A DNA stretch of 64,000 nt from Macrostomum hystrix (Eukaryota; Platyhelminthes; Macrostomidae): contig CATNEN010000012.1 in assembly GCA_950097015.1 (NCBI GenBank), positions 1-64,000 on the forward strand, given 5' to 3'. Shown one piece after another: positions 21,701-32,399 of this stretch (its first letter is position 1; each line of letters starts with the position of its first letter). The notes beneath the pieces were generated by a model. The model was not told where the DNA came from and searched no databases. It was given only the letters and a program-made list of their open reading frames with translations. Made by a program: the position numbers and the translations under genes.

Positions 21701-24388
21701 ATAGTTGTTCACGTCCCACTCGTAGGCCAGGGTGGCTCTGTACCGTTTCCACATCTCCGTATGCAGGGTGCCCCACAGGCAGATGATGATGGCGAACACT
21801 GGCGTTAACTGATTGTCGAAGGCCTCCCTAATCGTGGCCAGCATGTCATCCACAATGGCCATGATTCTGCGTGCGATATTTTTTTTGAAATTCGGTACTA
21901 AAATTAATTTTTCAAGTATGATCGGGTCTTCTTACTTGTCGATTGAAGTGCCATTCCTGGCGCTGGGTAGTTGTTGAACTCCGTGCATGTGTCGCTCAAT
22001 GCTGAAGAATCGTGTTAAATCAGAAGTATGAACTCAAATATCTGAACTATTCTGAACTATCAACTCACCTCAGCACCAAGCCGTACAAAAAGATGGCCAG
22101 GCCAATCAGCATGGGCGCCCACAGCATGCTGATCATGTGACCGGACCAGGCGAAGTAGAACGCGATCATCTCACCAAAGTATTTGCGCACCCGGTCTAAT
22201 GGCTGGTACTTGATTAGGCTGGTCCACACCTGGCCTAGACACTGTCGCTCGTCTGGCGCGTAGCTGTAATCGAATCGACAGTCGCCAATGCGGCGCGCCA
22301 ATTTCAGCTGAGCGGCGGCACTCTTTGATGTCGAATTCTGCTCCGGGAGAGTCTCAAAGTCGCCTGGGCAGCGCTTGAGCCAAGCGGCTCGGAGTCCAGC
22401 CAGCCACGGATCGTCAGCCGACGGGTCGTGCAGCACGAAGGCGTCCACGAAGGCGCCTCGATGTAGCAGCTTCGGAAGGGCTGCATTATTAAGCAGGGTT
22501 TCCATGACAACGTTCTCATTACGAATGTTGATTGTTTAACCAAGACTGACCTGTCTTGGAGACTTCCTTGTCTTCATCTGGCACATTGGAGCCGATGTCC
22601 GAGTTAATCAGAATATTGTAAGTCTGCAAGCGAACAAAACACTGACATTGAAGCTCGAGATCTTTTCCAAATCTATCAACTGTTTTTGTTTGATTGCTAA
22701 CTCGAACCCTGGAGCTCTTGGGCTCCAAGCTTGTAATTGGAGGTAGCCTGACAGTAGAAAAACTACTTCCCTCTCCCCCTGGGGAAAGACTACAGGCGTA
22801 TTTCAAATACCCACTTCACGATACCGCCCTTTTGAACTAATTTTCGAAGCCGTCCGAGTCAGCATCGTCGAAATATTCAGCAACTATTGTCGAAGACCCT
22901 GGTGACAAGAACAAGTAACATAGCTCTATGACGAATCCAAATTGGTTCAAAATGAAAAAATACAATTTAATCAATCCAAATTGTGCAGAAAAATATGCAC
23001 ATATTTGTTGTTCCTGCCACCAGGCACTCCGACGAATATCTAGACAATGTCGATGTTTTGTGATTCTGAAGTTTTATAATTGGATAGAGCGGGAAATTTT
23101 CACCAGTGTTCTGGATTTTTATTTTGAATATTTTGGGAGATAAAGAAAAATGAAAAATGTAAATGAAAAGAAAAGTCATACTGTTTTTTAAAAAAGCCGA
23201 ATGCCCCAAAGCTCTCCCTACCAGATAAGAACGAAGCGCCGGTCGAAAGAAGGTCTCCACATTCTCGTGTCCTTTGAACAGGTGCAGCTTCTCCCGCGTG
23301 AACGGGCCGCTGATATAGTCCGCTGAATCAGAGCGTTATCGAAAGTGAGATCAAGGCACTGATTTGACAAAGGCAAAAAATACATGGGAAATTGCGTACG
23401 TTCATCGTCCTCGATCAGGCCGCAGAACTGTCCCAGTTTCTTTGAAAGGTCGAAGCTTTCAAGCGGCGAAATGGACTAGTAAAATAGAAAGTAAAAAATA
23501 GAAATATAAATTAACATGAGCTGCAAATCGTAAAGCAATGTTTAAAGATTTTCGTAACAATCCTACTCTAACAACGTTTAGCATTGCAGTCGAATGTGCC
23601 GACTGCTTAACTTGGTTTGAGCACGAATTAAATTGGGGTGAAAGCAACCGGCATTTAAATGCCTTTGTAGCACGGATTTGCAAATCAAAGGGACAGTTTA
23701 GGATTTGATTGATATGGACTATTAAGTTAGCACTGCCAACAACTACAGATCACTTTTAAATTGGTTAGGCATAACCTAGGGACACAATTTAACGTGCATG
23801 GCTTTTATCAAGATCTCATAGAACAGACTGCGTTGTGAGATTATCCGCTATCTTCAGCCTACCCAGCGAACAAACGGGTGTTCCTCAGCTTCGTCAGAGA
23901 GCATGGCAGCGTCACGCACTTCCTTTTTGTTGTCGTATTCAAGAAGGGCATAAGTTTATTCTCGATGCGTCTAACAACCGAAGCGAAACTGCAATAATAA
24001 TTGCGAAACTTCAACTTACCTTGTCAAGCGCCATTTCTAACTTCAACTTTTCCGCTTCCTTGGCAAGAACATGAAAGGGCACATAGAGTTTGACGAAGAC
24101 AAGATTTTTTCCATACTCGCCGTTGTACTCATATTCCTCTGTCTCAATACCAGGTCGCTTCTTTTTAAGGACGTCAAAGTAAATTTCCCTGAGCTGTTTT
24201 GTTCTCTTATTGCCATCGCGTTTGTAGACAAGCACATAATCTATGTTTGGCAACCTGGTTTCTTCCCATCTGAATGGAAGTGAAGTGTTGGAAGAAATTA
24301 CGACCTCTGAATGCAGGTGTGCTTGGCTGCCCACGCTCATGTCGGGTATCGTGACGGCTTCATCTCTGACATTTCCACCATCAAGCAT
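12742..24388 (-). CDS. Anoctamin (TMEM16 family) membrane protein
   Basis: TMEM16 proteins are dimeric ten-helix calcium-activated chloride channels or lipid scramblases. Nineteen exons join in phase: 24388-24020, 23475-23400, 23322-23222, 22623-22551, 22480-22069, 22001-21936, 21866-21650, 20734-20645, 20533-20378, 19846-19810, 19720-19611, 19520-19360, 17982-17790, 17483-17199, 17123-17043, 16943-16900, 16347-16285, 14757-14516 and 12818-12742, giving about 950 aa. The N-terminal dimerisation domain starts at DYVLVYKRDG (residue 50). Family landmarks are KYQPLDRVRKYFGE, LEYEWD-like LAYEWDVNNY, DPITGKSDSYYPG and SSLFYIAFFRD. Calcium-site acids of helices 7 and 8 are kept (E675 and E678 in EEYMEKIIQFGF; D707 and D711). 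In helix 6 the expected Asn aligns with Lys615 and the Glu with Asp619. The cysteine loop after helix 1 is poor in Cys. The start could be further upstream, since a splice acceptor lies at 24394. The last two exons are least certain; reading on in the penultimate exon would instead stop at 14442. Confidence 0.9.
13905..14130 (+). repeat. Dispersed repeat family B, copy 1 (anoctamin last intron)
   Basis: The core AAGGTCAGTCTAAATATAGT, preceded by CACGCCATTGCCACGTGCTA, recurs almost unchanged at 17520-17600 in another intron of the same gene. A worn relative lies at 18095-18175. Similarity continues on the right through GTGTAACTT and GGTCACGTGA. No terminal repeats or coding capacity are visible; it may be a non-autonomous element. 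Confidence 0.55.
14935..15850 (+). mobile_element. Dispersed repeat family A, copy 2, interrupted by a SINE
   Basis: Sequence from about 14935 to 15160 and 15534 to 15850 matches the copy at 22748-23145 and, in part, the MITE-like copy at 3188-3444. Shared blocks include CCGAGTCAGCATCGTCGA, GGTGACAAG and TTTTGTGACTCCGGAAGT. The interruption is exactly the SINE listed at 15161-15533. It lies in the anoctamin intron 14758-16284. Confidence 0.75.
15161..15533 (-). mobile_element. Full-length tRNA-derived SINE (family 1) with target duplication
   Basis: On the minus strand it begins with a tRNA-like head (GGCAGAGCGGTTAACGCG as A-box region, AGTTCGATTCC as B box). The body carries GGCCACATTTATTTGGGGCG. 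It ends in a conserved tail with GCCCGCAGCCCTCCTGCAAT and (ATT)n. The 10-base direct repeat AGGACAACTA flanks it at 15151-15160 and 15534-15543. The head suggests a tRNA with a long variable arm (Ser/Leu type). The mobilising LINE is not in the window. Confidence 0.92.
16395..16800 (+). repeat. 42-bp minisatellite in an anoctamin intron
   Basis: About nine copies of a unit containing CACCCAGTCAATGGGAGACC and CATGCCCTCACCCACATCC, varying at GAG/AAA and CCC/CAA. The unit is 42 bases, so long spurious frames stay open on both strands. It lies in intron 16348-16899 and starts about 45 bases from the exon at 16285-16347. Confidence 0.95.
17490..17690 (+). repeat. Dispersed repeat family B, copy 2 (anoctamin intron)
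   Basis: It matches copy 1 at 13905-14130 over CACGCCATTGCCACGTGCTA and the following AAGGTCAGTCTAAAAATAGT, then diverges. It sits inside intron 17484-17789. A third, decayed copy lies at about 18095-18175 in the next intron (CTCAAGGTCGGTCTAAAAAG). Confidence 0.55.
19880..20285 (+). repeat. 21-bp minisatellite with a 63-bp trimer phase
   Basis: The left part (about 19880-20100) repeats a 63-base trimer of three diverged 21-mers: CTTAACCTAGTTCTTCAGCAC, CTTTCACAAGTCATTCGGAGC and a third ending CATTCAGTGT. The right part (about 20100-20265) is homogeneous 21-mers with TTTCACAAGTCATTCAGTG. It lies in anoctamin intron 19847-20377. Confidence 0.95.
20815..21595 (+). repeat. 20-21-bp minisatellite in an anoctamin intron
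   Basis: The left part repeats GACCTACAGGGAATACCTGG; the right part drifts to GAGACCTATGGGGAATCCCA. The gradient suggests expansion from different founder units. It fills most of intron 20735-21649. Several frames stay open across it; none is a credible protein. Confidence 0.95.
22748..23145 (+). mobile_element. Dispersed repeat family A, copy 3, uninterrupted
   Basis: It opens with GACAGTAGAA, the same end as the copy at 3188. It carries CCGAGTCAGCATCGTCGA, then GGTGACAAGAACAAGTAACA, where copy 2 has the SINE, and runs to TTTTGGGAGATA. It serves as the empty-site allele for the SINE at 15161. It lies in anoctamin intron 22624-23221. Confidence 0.75.
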
Positions 24389-24393
24389 TGAGC

Positions 24394-26742
24394 CTGGAAG
24401 GCAAGTAAAATCTATGTTATTTTAAAGAAGATATAGTTCTGAAAAAGTGCTAAAACATTTTATGAGGAAAAATATATTGATGTTAAAATAGTTACAATTT
24501 AATGCCATATTTAATTAAAATAATAAATAATGCTAAAATCTTCACAGGGACAACTAAAACCCTCTAAAATAAAGGGTTCAGGCTGTCCATAAATCTTCAT
24601 TAAAGTTCAGAAGTGAGCAGTCCTACTCGCGCTAATTTTTAAGCTTGCTTATGATCTAGATAATTTATAAAGTGATGCTAAAAAACGTTTTTGAAAAATA
24701 AAGAAATAAAAAGGCTCCCTAACTTTTTTATATTTCTCGGTACAAGAACAACGATTGTTATTGCATCGGAGCCAAAGTGCAATGTGATAATATGCTCGTA
24801 GAAATGTAATTGGTCTCGTAGTAAGAAATATAAAAAGTAAAAAATATATAAAATCTAACTGGCACACTCGAGTGTGCGAGACCAATTAATTCGTAAGTGC
24901 ATTTGTGCTTTTATAATCCGATTTAAGTAACGTTTCTGACGAAAGTTAAAAACATAAGAAACAAGAAGAGTCAATAGATTCAGCTATATTGTTACACAAA
25001 ATGATGCATTGTTTATTTAAAAAAAATAGTTAAGTATACATAGAGCCAACTAAAGTTATTTTTAAGTTGTAGGTTGCTTTGTCTGCTTTTTGTTTTACTG
25101 TATACTCAATAAGGCAGTAAAACTAAGTAGGCGTATTTATGTACCATTCAAGAAATCTAAACATGCTTATTTTGATTTCCGTTGCATTTATTAAATCTTT
25201 AGTCACTTAGAAAATATTTAAATATAAAGTTTTTTATGGCGCTAAATGAAATTTAATTTTCAAAATATAAGTATTTTATAATTTGACCGTGCTGTCAAGG
25301 CATAATTTAACAACATTTTTTCAAAATGTATAATTATTATTATAATTGCTACTATCGTATTTTGTGTCTGAAAACATATTCTTATAATTTCTTAAACCTT
25401 CTGCATTTTACTAATATAGCTATCAAAGTTGCACCTAGTTACACTAACCTCGCGAGAAAGGACTAGAATACTACAAGTTAACTATGCCAAGATAGGCTCT
25501 TGGCACAATCTATACAGATTCTAATTGCTGATGAGACAAAGTTCTATTGACTTCAAATTGAAGTCAAATTGAGTTTCAAATAATAGTAAAGTGCCTTTGT
25601 CCACATTGAAATAGGACACCATTTCCATTCTTGGATACCCCTCTTATGGCAAAAGTGACCCATAAGTTTCGAGTTGTGGTATAAACAATTCTTATTTTTA
25701 CTTTTTTATATATTTTCCAGAAATTGTCTACTAGCTATACTATAGTAGACGCAAACAGGCAATCTACCTCTAAGATATCACTTGATTGCACAGATATTTT
25801 CTTGTTTATGGACTCATCAAACATTCTTCATTTCTTACACATTTATCTCAATAGAAACAAAATAAAAAAGGCTAATCCTCTAGTTTTGCACATTAATTTC
25901 AAATTTTTTTTGTAATTACACTTACAACTTAATGACTTCTTCATTAAAAAATGAACAATGACTAAACAAACAATTAAGAAGCCATTCAGAGTCTGATATC
26001 ATAGTACTATGCTTAATTGGTATAGCAGTATGCCACCCAGAAAAAGGTAAAAAATGTCGCTTAAGATAAGGCAGAACGAAATCATCTTACCTTCCTAGTT
26101 CCTCCTGCCCCTTCTCTTCTCTTTCTCTTTGTTTTTGGCCATTTATTTCATATTGCCTCATACTGCCACATCATTTGAAAACTAGCTTGAGTTTTACCCA
26201 CAGTTGCTGAGAAATTCATTGTCTTTCCTGACAAAATTAACCATTCAAAACAAAAGTATAGCTGATAAATATTTATATAATACAGTGGATTTATCTTTTT
26301 TCTAGCTTCAGCTTCCTCATTTTCTTTTTTCATAAAAATTATTACTTTTTAGTTTGAATACTTATAAAAAGATTCAAGATACTTAATCTTGCATGCTAAA
26401 AAAGATTAGGAGTAAAAATTGTTTTAAAGCATTTAATTAAATGGGATAAGTAGAAGTTGTTTTGTGCATCATAAAGATAAACCACTAACTAGACAGTTCA
26501 TATTTGTGTATTTATTTATATGAATATTTAGTGTAAATGATAAGAAACTTGTATGTTCTGTAAGGTCAGCTTTATTAACTTTTAATTTATCTTTTTTTTA
26601 GTTTTGGTATTTATGAAAAGTTAACTCTATTGGAAACTGTTCACAAATGTTATATAAATATCTCAAATTGCTCACTTGCTCTACTTATAGTAGAAACTGT
26701 CATGATAAATCACAAAACACTGGTTTTATTATTCCTAGCCTG
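24394..26742. other. AT-rich divergent spacer between anoctamin and EMSY
   Basis: This head-to-head interval of about 2.3 kb should hold both promoters and any 5' non-coding exons. Exon 1 of the anoctamin model is preceded by a good acceptor (TTGCCTTCCAG at 24394), so a 5' exon or trans-spliced leader is expected. No convincing coding exon is seen. The palindromic TGCTCTACTTATAGTAGAAA lies at about 26676-26695. Confidence 0.45.
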
Positions 26743-28945
26743 CAGAATACATGCTTAGCGACGCTCTGAGAGCCTGCAGCAGCAGTGGCATCAGCGGTAG
26801 CGCCGGCCCCTCCCTGCTGGACCTGACTCGCGAAGAATGCCTCGGCCTGTTGCGACGTCGCGAGCTGCGCCTCTACGGAGACGCTGTCTCTGTGATGCGC
26901 GCCCAGGGCGCACTGACCGAGTCCAAGCGCGACCTGCTGCGCGGCCTTCGCTCAGCGCTGGGCGTCTCGGAGGCGCGGCACCGCTGCGAATGCAGGCGCG
27001 CCGCATTAGACGAAGAACTGGCCGTCATTGCAGACTGGGTGCGTTCACATTGAATGCTTCTTGTTTTTTGTGTTGGCCCTTGATGGCCAACCTCCAAGGC
27101 ACAGTGAAAGTGTACACTGCCTGACGATGAGAAAGTCAGCAGATGTTTACCTGTGTGAGTGTGTGCTCAGGAGTCAGCGAAATAAGCAGTTATTGGGTTC
27201 TCATTGGCACCAAATAATCTGCCATTGCCTGCAGCCTTCCTGCAAATATTATTGTTATTAACTATAAATTCTTCATAGCGAAGTTATAGATGCTAATCAA
27301 ATTAAAATAGCTCAATGATGCGCATGACAAATTCCGATTCCAGGTGTTTGGCCGCGACACCGCCGGCGACTGGCGCGAGGAAGGCCGCAGCGTGGTGCCA
27401 GCCCTGGACTGGTCTCCGGCTGCCTCCCCCACCGTCGGCCCAGTCACCGAGGCTGCCAGGCGGGCCGACGCTGTAGCTGCTGAGCAGCGCAGGAAGCAGC
27501 AGAGAAAAGCGGTGGCCTCCATGACAGCGTCATCCACGGAGCTGCCGCCAGCGCTATTGAAAGAGCAACAGCGAGCATTTCCAGAGCCGGAGTCGGAGCG
27601 TTCTAAGGTCAAGCACTCGGGTGGCCGCGCCTCGAAGCCCGCGGTGTCAGCCGCACCCAATAAGCCGACATCGCAGATGCTGTCTAGAGCGACGCAGCGC
27701 CAGGAGGAGCTCCTAGCAGCGGCCGAAGAGCTTCGGCGACAGCTGTTGGCTTCTACATCGCAACCGTCAGTTGTCGAGGATCAACGCGACGATGTTTCGG
27801 AAACTGTAATAATTTCCAACACAGGCTCAACTGCCGCTACTGCCACTGCTGCAGTACCAGCATTGTCTGCGGCTCCGACTACTTCGCTAGGCGAATCTCA
27901 GCCTCGCGAAGATCCTTTGGCGCAGGCAACCTCCGCTGCCATTGCTGGCGACCTGGTGACACTGGCCAACGTGGCCGTGTCGGCTCATCTGCCACCGCAG
28001 ACGCTGTTGCAACAGCAGGCAACGCAGCCGCCTCCGCCGCAGGTCAGCCAGGCCCCTCCGTTGCAGGCCCTGTCGACGCCTACGCGGCCGCCTGTGCTGG
28101 TGCAAACTTCTGAGTCCGTCCAGACTCCGATTTACATTGTGTCCGGCCCTGCCCTACCAGCTGATACAAATCGAGTCATTCAGCATCATCAGCAGCCGCT
28201 GCTCCAGCATCACCATCATAATCCTCAGATTCTGCAGCCTCAGCAGCAGCAGCAGCAGACAGTGCGCGTCATCAGCAGGCCTGGAACAGCCGGCTTCGGC
28301 AAGCCGGTCATCGTTGTCCAGAAGCCGGCCCTGGGCCTTGGCGCTCCCAAGATTGTCACCAGCCAAGCTCAGCCACAGCATCACCAGCAGCTGCTGTTCG
28401 CCCCGATCACGGCCGCCCGGCCGCAGCCCACACACTCGGCTGCCGCCCTTCCAGTCCACGGCGTCGACTTGGACGACGAGCCGCTGCCTCAACCGGCGCA
28501 GTCGCAGATGTTGCCACATTTTGTCGGGCCGACTTCCACCATCTCGATGTCTATGGCCCTGAGCCTGGCGGCCAGCGCTGCGGCCGGCTCCGGCCAGGCC
28601 AACTTCGCAGCCGCTCCGACAGCCGCTGTCGCAGACCAGTCGGGCTCCTCCGACTGGCGAATCCCGGCTCTGGACCTGCTTGACCGCCTGTCTCGCTCGC
28701 CCGACAGTCGCAGGCCAGCCGCTGAATGCTTGGCTGGCATCCGCGACCGCCTGCTGGCTGGCGAATATCGCTGCCTAGAAGAGCTGGACGCGGACGTCCG
28801 TCTAATGAAAGGCGCCGGCGCCGACCTGCTGGCGGTTTACGAGGCCGAGTTGGCTGGCCTACGCGATCGGATCGACGCAATGAACGGCGGCGCAGGCAAC
28901 AACAACTTCTTGGGCCCATCTGGCTGCAAGAAAAGGCGCTACTAA
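26743..28945 (+). CDS. EMSY: EMSY-like ENT-domain transcriptional repressor
   Basis: EMSY is a nuclear chromatin regulator whose N-terminal ENT domain dimerises; in vertebrates it binds BRCA2 and HP1. Exon 1 is coding at 26751-27038 and exon 2 at 27344-28945, joined in phase 0, giving 629 aa (human is about twice as long). The ENT domain covers roughly residues 18-100, with LDLTREECLGLLRRRELRLY, MRAQGALTESKRDLL and EARHRCECRRAALDEELAVI; the human order and spacing are kept. Just after it, EEGRSVVPAL corresponds to the segment that follows ENT in EMSY. The rest is Ala/Gln/Pro/Ser-rich and probably disordered, with a short Gln run, and ends in a small helical C-terminal block rich in Leu and Asp. 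An acceptor, CCTAGCCTGCAG, ends five bases before the ATG. The single intron carries a SINE fragment. Confidence 0.88.
27068..27262 (+). mobile_element. 5'-truncated SINE (family 1) in the EMSY intron
   Basis: It matches the body and tail of the copy at 30492-30843: GTGTACACTGCCTGACGATG, then the GCCATTGCCTGCAGCCTTCC tail and an ATT-type end. The tRNA head is missing. It makes up about two thirds of the 305-base intron 27039-27343. Confidence 0.85.
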
Positions 28946-30480
28946 TTCAAGTGACTTGTAAGCTGCTTGATGACCCTTCAATTACCATTGCGGTTGTTTA
29001 CTAATTAGAAATCTAAGTGAATTATTATGTTGCTGTTCTCATTTACTTTGTTGAAATGCGTTGTTCTTTGCATTCTCGCCAGTCAATTGACTGTACTTTG
29101 TTATTTATTCTTTTTTAAAGCGACTGCATTGTAAAATGTCTTTGTTTCTTTGTAAACTACTTAATGCTTAGTAGTATGTAACGAATTAACAAACAAATTG
29201 CTCTTTAGGTTGAATAAAATAACTTCACCTTGACTTTAAAATTTGTAACATAACCAGTCAGAGCCAATTTGTGCTAATCATTCTGATGCTACTACTTCTG
29301 CTACTAAAGTAAGTAGTAAGTCACGTTGACTCGGGTATTTTCTTCTGGTCCTACAGTAGTAGTGGAAGTGAATGGCGTGTCGCATTTTTCTCCATATAAA
29401 ATTTTGTATTAAACAAGCAACTGCATTACTCTGCTGTACAGTGCATTATTGCTGGCCTGTTTGTCCCTGATCTAGCTTGGATAAGTTGTGTAGAACTTTT
29501 TTGTATTAAATAACATGCGCGACTCAACTGTCTGTCCTCCGTCATCTATATTCGACTTCCGGTCACTCTGAGTGTGGCTGCTATGTAAATACATGGTGCG
29601 GCTAACGCCACTGTGTGTACCACCCCCTTCTTCTGCTATTGCTACTATTGCTAACTCTAGCTGTAACTCACTTGTACTATTTCTGTTCGGTATGTTTGCC
29701 TCTACAACGCTGTCTGATTGCTGTTTTAGGCGTAGTCGCTTTTTTGTCATCATTTGCTGCCTATTATAGTCTTATTTTGGTACAAAGACTGAGAAAGTCT
29801 TTGAGAGACTCAAATTTGACTATGGAAACAAGAATTGTGCTTACTAACTATGGAACCAGACTGGTCTTGTCTTTGTTGGATAATTTTCTACTGGATTTGT
29901 TTCGCTTTCCGAATTGTTTATTTACAGGATACCGATTTTTAATTAATTCAGAAAACCTTTGGTTTCAGTTTTATTCAGCCTCCGAATGTTTGACCTACGG
30001 TAATAAGGTTAGAGAATGGGTCATCAACATGCTCTCCTCTGTCTCATCTTTCCCTGTCTTATCCCTTCCGTGTCTCATCCTCTCCCTGACTCATCTCTCC
30101 CCCGGTCTCATCTCCCCGTCTAGTCTCATCGCTCTCTAATCTCATCTCAACCTTGTCTTATCTCTTGTGTGTCTAATTGAGTACTCATGTTAAAATTGTA
30201 AGCAAAATTTACTATTGACAACAAATTAGGAAATGTAAAGTCCTTCATTAGTAATCATCGGTTTTTACAACTATAAAACATTTAGCGCTCTGAGTGCAAT
30301 AAATTTATTTGTTTTAGATTTTTGTTTTGGGTAATTTAGAATTGGGCCAACACAATGAGATACAAAAAGCAATAGTTTATTTCATACTTTGGCGAATACT
30401 ATAGAAGATCGTTTTGGTAATGTCAAGCTAAGTACACTATTAAATATTACTATTATTCATAGTATTATACTATTATATTA
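28946..30480. other. EMSY 3' region and convergent spacer
   Basis: AATAAA at 29213-29218, 268 bases after the stop, is the best EMSY poly(A) signal. A pyrimidine-rich degenerate tract repeating GTCTCATC-like words covers about 30028-30180. Open frames around 29570-30140 are Leu/Ser runs from T/C-rich DNA with no domain; nothing else is recognisable. Confidence 0.45.
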
Positions 30481-30491
30481 TACTATTACTA

Positions 30492-30843
30492 GGGGGAGTC
30501 TGCTGCAGAGCTGTTAACGCGTTTGCCTTTCGCACCTCTCGCACTTAGGGACCGCCCTAAGTTCGATTCCACGGCGAGGCCACATTTATTTGGGGCGCAG
30601 CCGCGGATAGAATGCTTTGGGGCTTGTCGTGCAATTTACGCCCATGAGGGCAAACCTCTAAGGCACGGTGAAGTGTACACTGCCTGACAATGAGAAAGTC
30701 ACTAGCATGTTTTGCCCCCCTTCGGGGAGCAGAAATATTTTTAATTCTGTAAGAATTGTTAGAATTGCCTCCTCGCTGGCTGCGGGTCTAGTGTCACCAA
30801 ATGATGTGCCATTGCCCGCAGCCCTCCTGCAATTATTATTATG
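30492..30843 (+). mobile_element. Full-length tRNA-derived SINE (family 1) with target duplication
   Basis: The head has GCAGAGCTGTTAACGCG and a B box in AAGTTCGATTCCACG. The body has CCACATTTATTTGGGGCGCA. The tail is GCGGGTCTAGTGTCACCAAA, then CCCGCAGCCCTCCTGCAATT and ATT repeats. An 11-base direct repeat TACTATTACTA flanks it at 30481-30491 and 30844-30854. It lies in the spacer between EMSY and the 31012-31749 gene. Confidence 0.92.
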
Positions 30844-31011
30844 TACTATTACTATCAAGTAGCTATTGAAGCGACAGTCTAATAGAACCGCTGATTCTGT
30901 CAAGCATTTCTCTCACAGCCAGTTGTATGCATGAAGAGATTTTGGATAATACTATTGAGATTCGTTTGAAGCATATTCATGTTCATGTTCTTTCACTAAA
31001 GCGGCAAGTTT

Positions 31012-31755
31012 TTACGGAATGCAGTCTTTTTCATGAAGTTTTTTTGTTACTAGTGTGTCTGTTGCAGCTGCTGCTTCTTTGATTGCGGCTTCGTCTGTCT
31101 GCTTTTGCTGCAACTGAGTCGCGACGCCGACGAAGCCAAGCCGGATGCGCAGGAAGTGGATGCAGCCGCACACGTGGCTCAGGTCGGTTAGCTGCTGATT
31201 GTGAATCGGAAAGAGCAGCCGGTCTCGCAGGGTGGACACCTGATACTCCAGGTTGCCTAGAATTCTCCGGCTGTCAGCCGCGTCCCACACGGCCTTCTCC
31301 AGCTGGGGGAAGCCCTTGATGTCCAGTCTGTAAGCTTCCAGGTCGTTGCGCACCTCGGCTGACTTGAGTATCTCCCGGTTCAAGCAGTCGATCACGTGAT
31401 TGAAGCAGCGACGCCGGTTCTCCGGATCCGGATTGGCGCTGAAGGCGGCATGCAGCTCGTTGTCAACGTAGCCGCCCAGCTTCCTGGCCGCCTGGGACAA
31501 GCCGCCAGCGGTGCATTTGCGTCCACTCAACTTCAAGCTGCCACCGCCGCCGTCCCCCGGGCTAGAGGCGTTTCGACGAATTCCGACGGCGTCAGATTCA
31601 GCAGCGAGCTGAGGCTGAGATGATGGGCAGTTCTCAGGCAGCTTCTGACCCTGCTGATACTTCTCGAGTCGATGCAATAGTAGCAGATCCTCTAGAGAAG
31701 AAGTCCTACGCTGTTTTGTACGGTTAATCAGTTTAGGGCTTGTGTCCATGGGAAT
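31012..31755 (-). CDS. Unrecognised 245-aa protein, single exon
   Basis: One uninterrupted frame from ATG 31749 to TAA 31012. Base composition and codon use match the neighbouring GC-rich exons, which supports a real gene. The first 75 residues are polar and low-complexity (Gln/Ser/Gly). Residues about 80-190 look like a compact helical domain with spaced aromatics and Leu (KLGGYVDNELHAAF, CFNHVIDCLNREILK, LEYQVSTLRDRLLF, CGCIHFLRIRLGF). The tail is Ala/Lys/Gln-rich. No signal peptide or clear membrane segment is visible. I do not recognise the family. An acceptor-like CTCCTTAG ends six bases before the ATG, as for EMSY, so the message may be trans-spliced. It is convergent with EMSY. Confidence 0.6.
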   Translation of the reverse strand: MPMDTSPKLINRTKQRRTSSLEDLLLLHRLEKYQQGQKLPENCPSSQPQLAAESDAVGIRRNASSPGDGGGGSLKLSGRKCTAGGLSQAARKLGGYVDNELHAAFSANPDPENRRRCFNHVIDCLNREILKSAEVRNDLEAYRLDIKGFPQLEKAVWDAADSRRILGNLEYQVSTLRDRLLFPIHNQQLTDLSHVCGCIHFLRIRLGFVGVATQLQQKQTDEAAIKEAAAATDTLVTKKLHEKDCIP

Positions 31756-32103
31756 CTAAGGAGCGCTTGTTTTAATTGCTTTTTAGCCAATTAGCCTGGT
31801 GAAATTGGGTCCTTTCTGTCCGGAAATGTTGCAGTGTTGATCAATGGTCGTTACCTTTTTAACACTGAAATTGGAACAGGTGCATGTAATAGCCTTTACT
31901 GGAGTTGCAACATGCATGCGGCGACTGTGACAACCAAATTGGCGGCCCGGGTATGACATATAATTGCGTGACACACTCGCACCGATGTACGTACGCTTGT
32001 TTATTGGCACACACTCGATGTACACACATGCGTGTACATTTGGCCCTGACTTGGACATACCCGCTGTGCTTTTTTAGGGTTGATACTAGGCAATGGTACA
32101 TCC

Positions 32104-32386
32104 TTTGGTGACACTAGACCCGCAGCCAGCGAAGAGGCAATTCTGCCCATTTCGCTGACTTCTAAGCGCACACGCACTCAGATACTGTACGCAGGCACAC
32201 TCTCACACAGGTGCGTACATGTGGCCTGACTTCTCATATTAAGCAAGTGTACACTCTCACTCTGCCTAGAATTTTGGCCCTTCCAAGCCTTCTCAAATGA
32301 ATGTGGCCTCGCCGCAGAATCGAGCTCAGGGACCTTGGTGCCAGATGTAGACGCTTTAACCACTCGGCCATTAACCCCCCTTGCCA
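32104..32386 (-). mobile_element. Diverged SINE (family 1) copy
   Basis: Read on the minus strand it shows a worn head (GGCCGAGTGGTTAAAG-like), GCGGCGAGGCCACATTCATT and the tail with GCGGGTCTAGTGTCACCAAA. It is more diverged than the copies at 15161 and 30492. Sequence at about 31950-32060 resembles part of the same body and may be a second fragment. Confidence 0.75.
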
Positions 32387-32399
32387 TGAGATGTCAATT

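Noticed and set aside
26100-26340. A 5' coding exon for the anoctamin ending at GGAAG|GTAAGAT on the minus strand
   Set aside because: The only phase that fits the next exon contains an in-frame stop. At best it is a non-coding exon.
29615-30139. A 174-codon frame rich in Leu and Ser
   Set aside because: It arises from pyrimidine-rich low-complexity DNA in the EMSY 3' region, with no domain or splice support.
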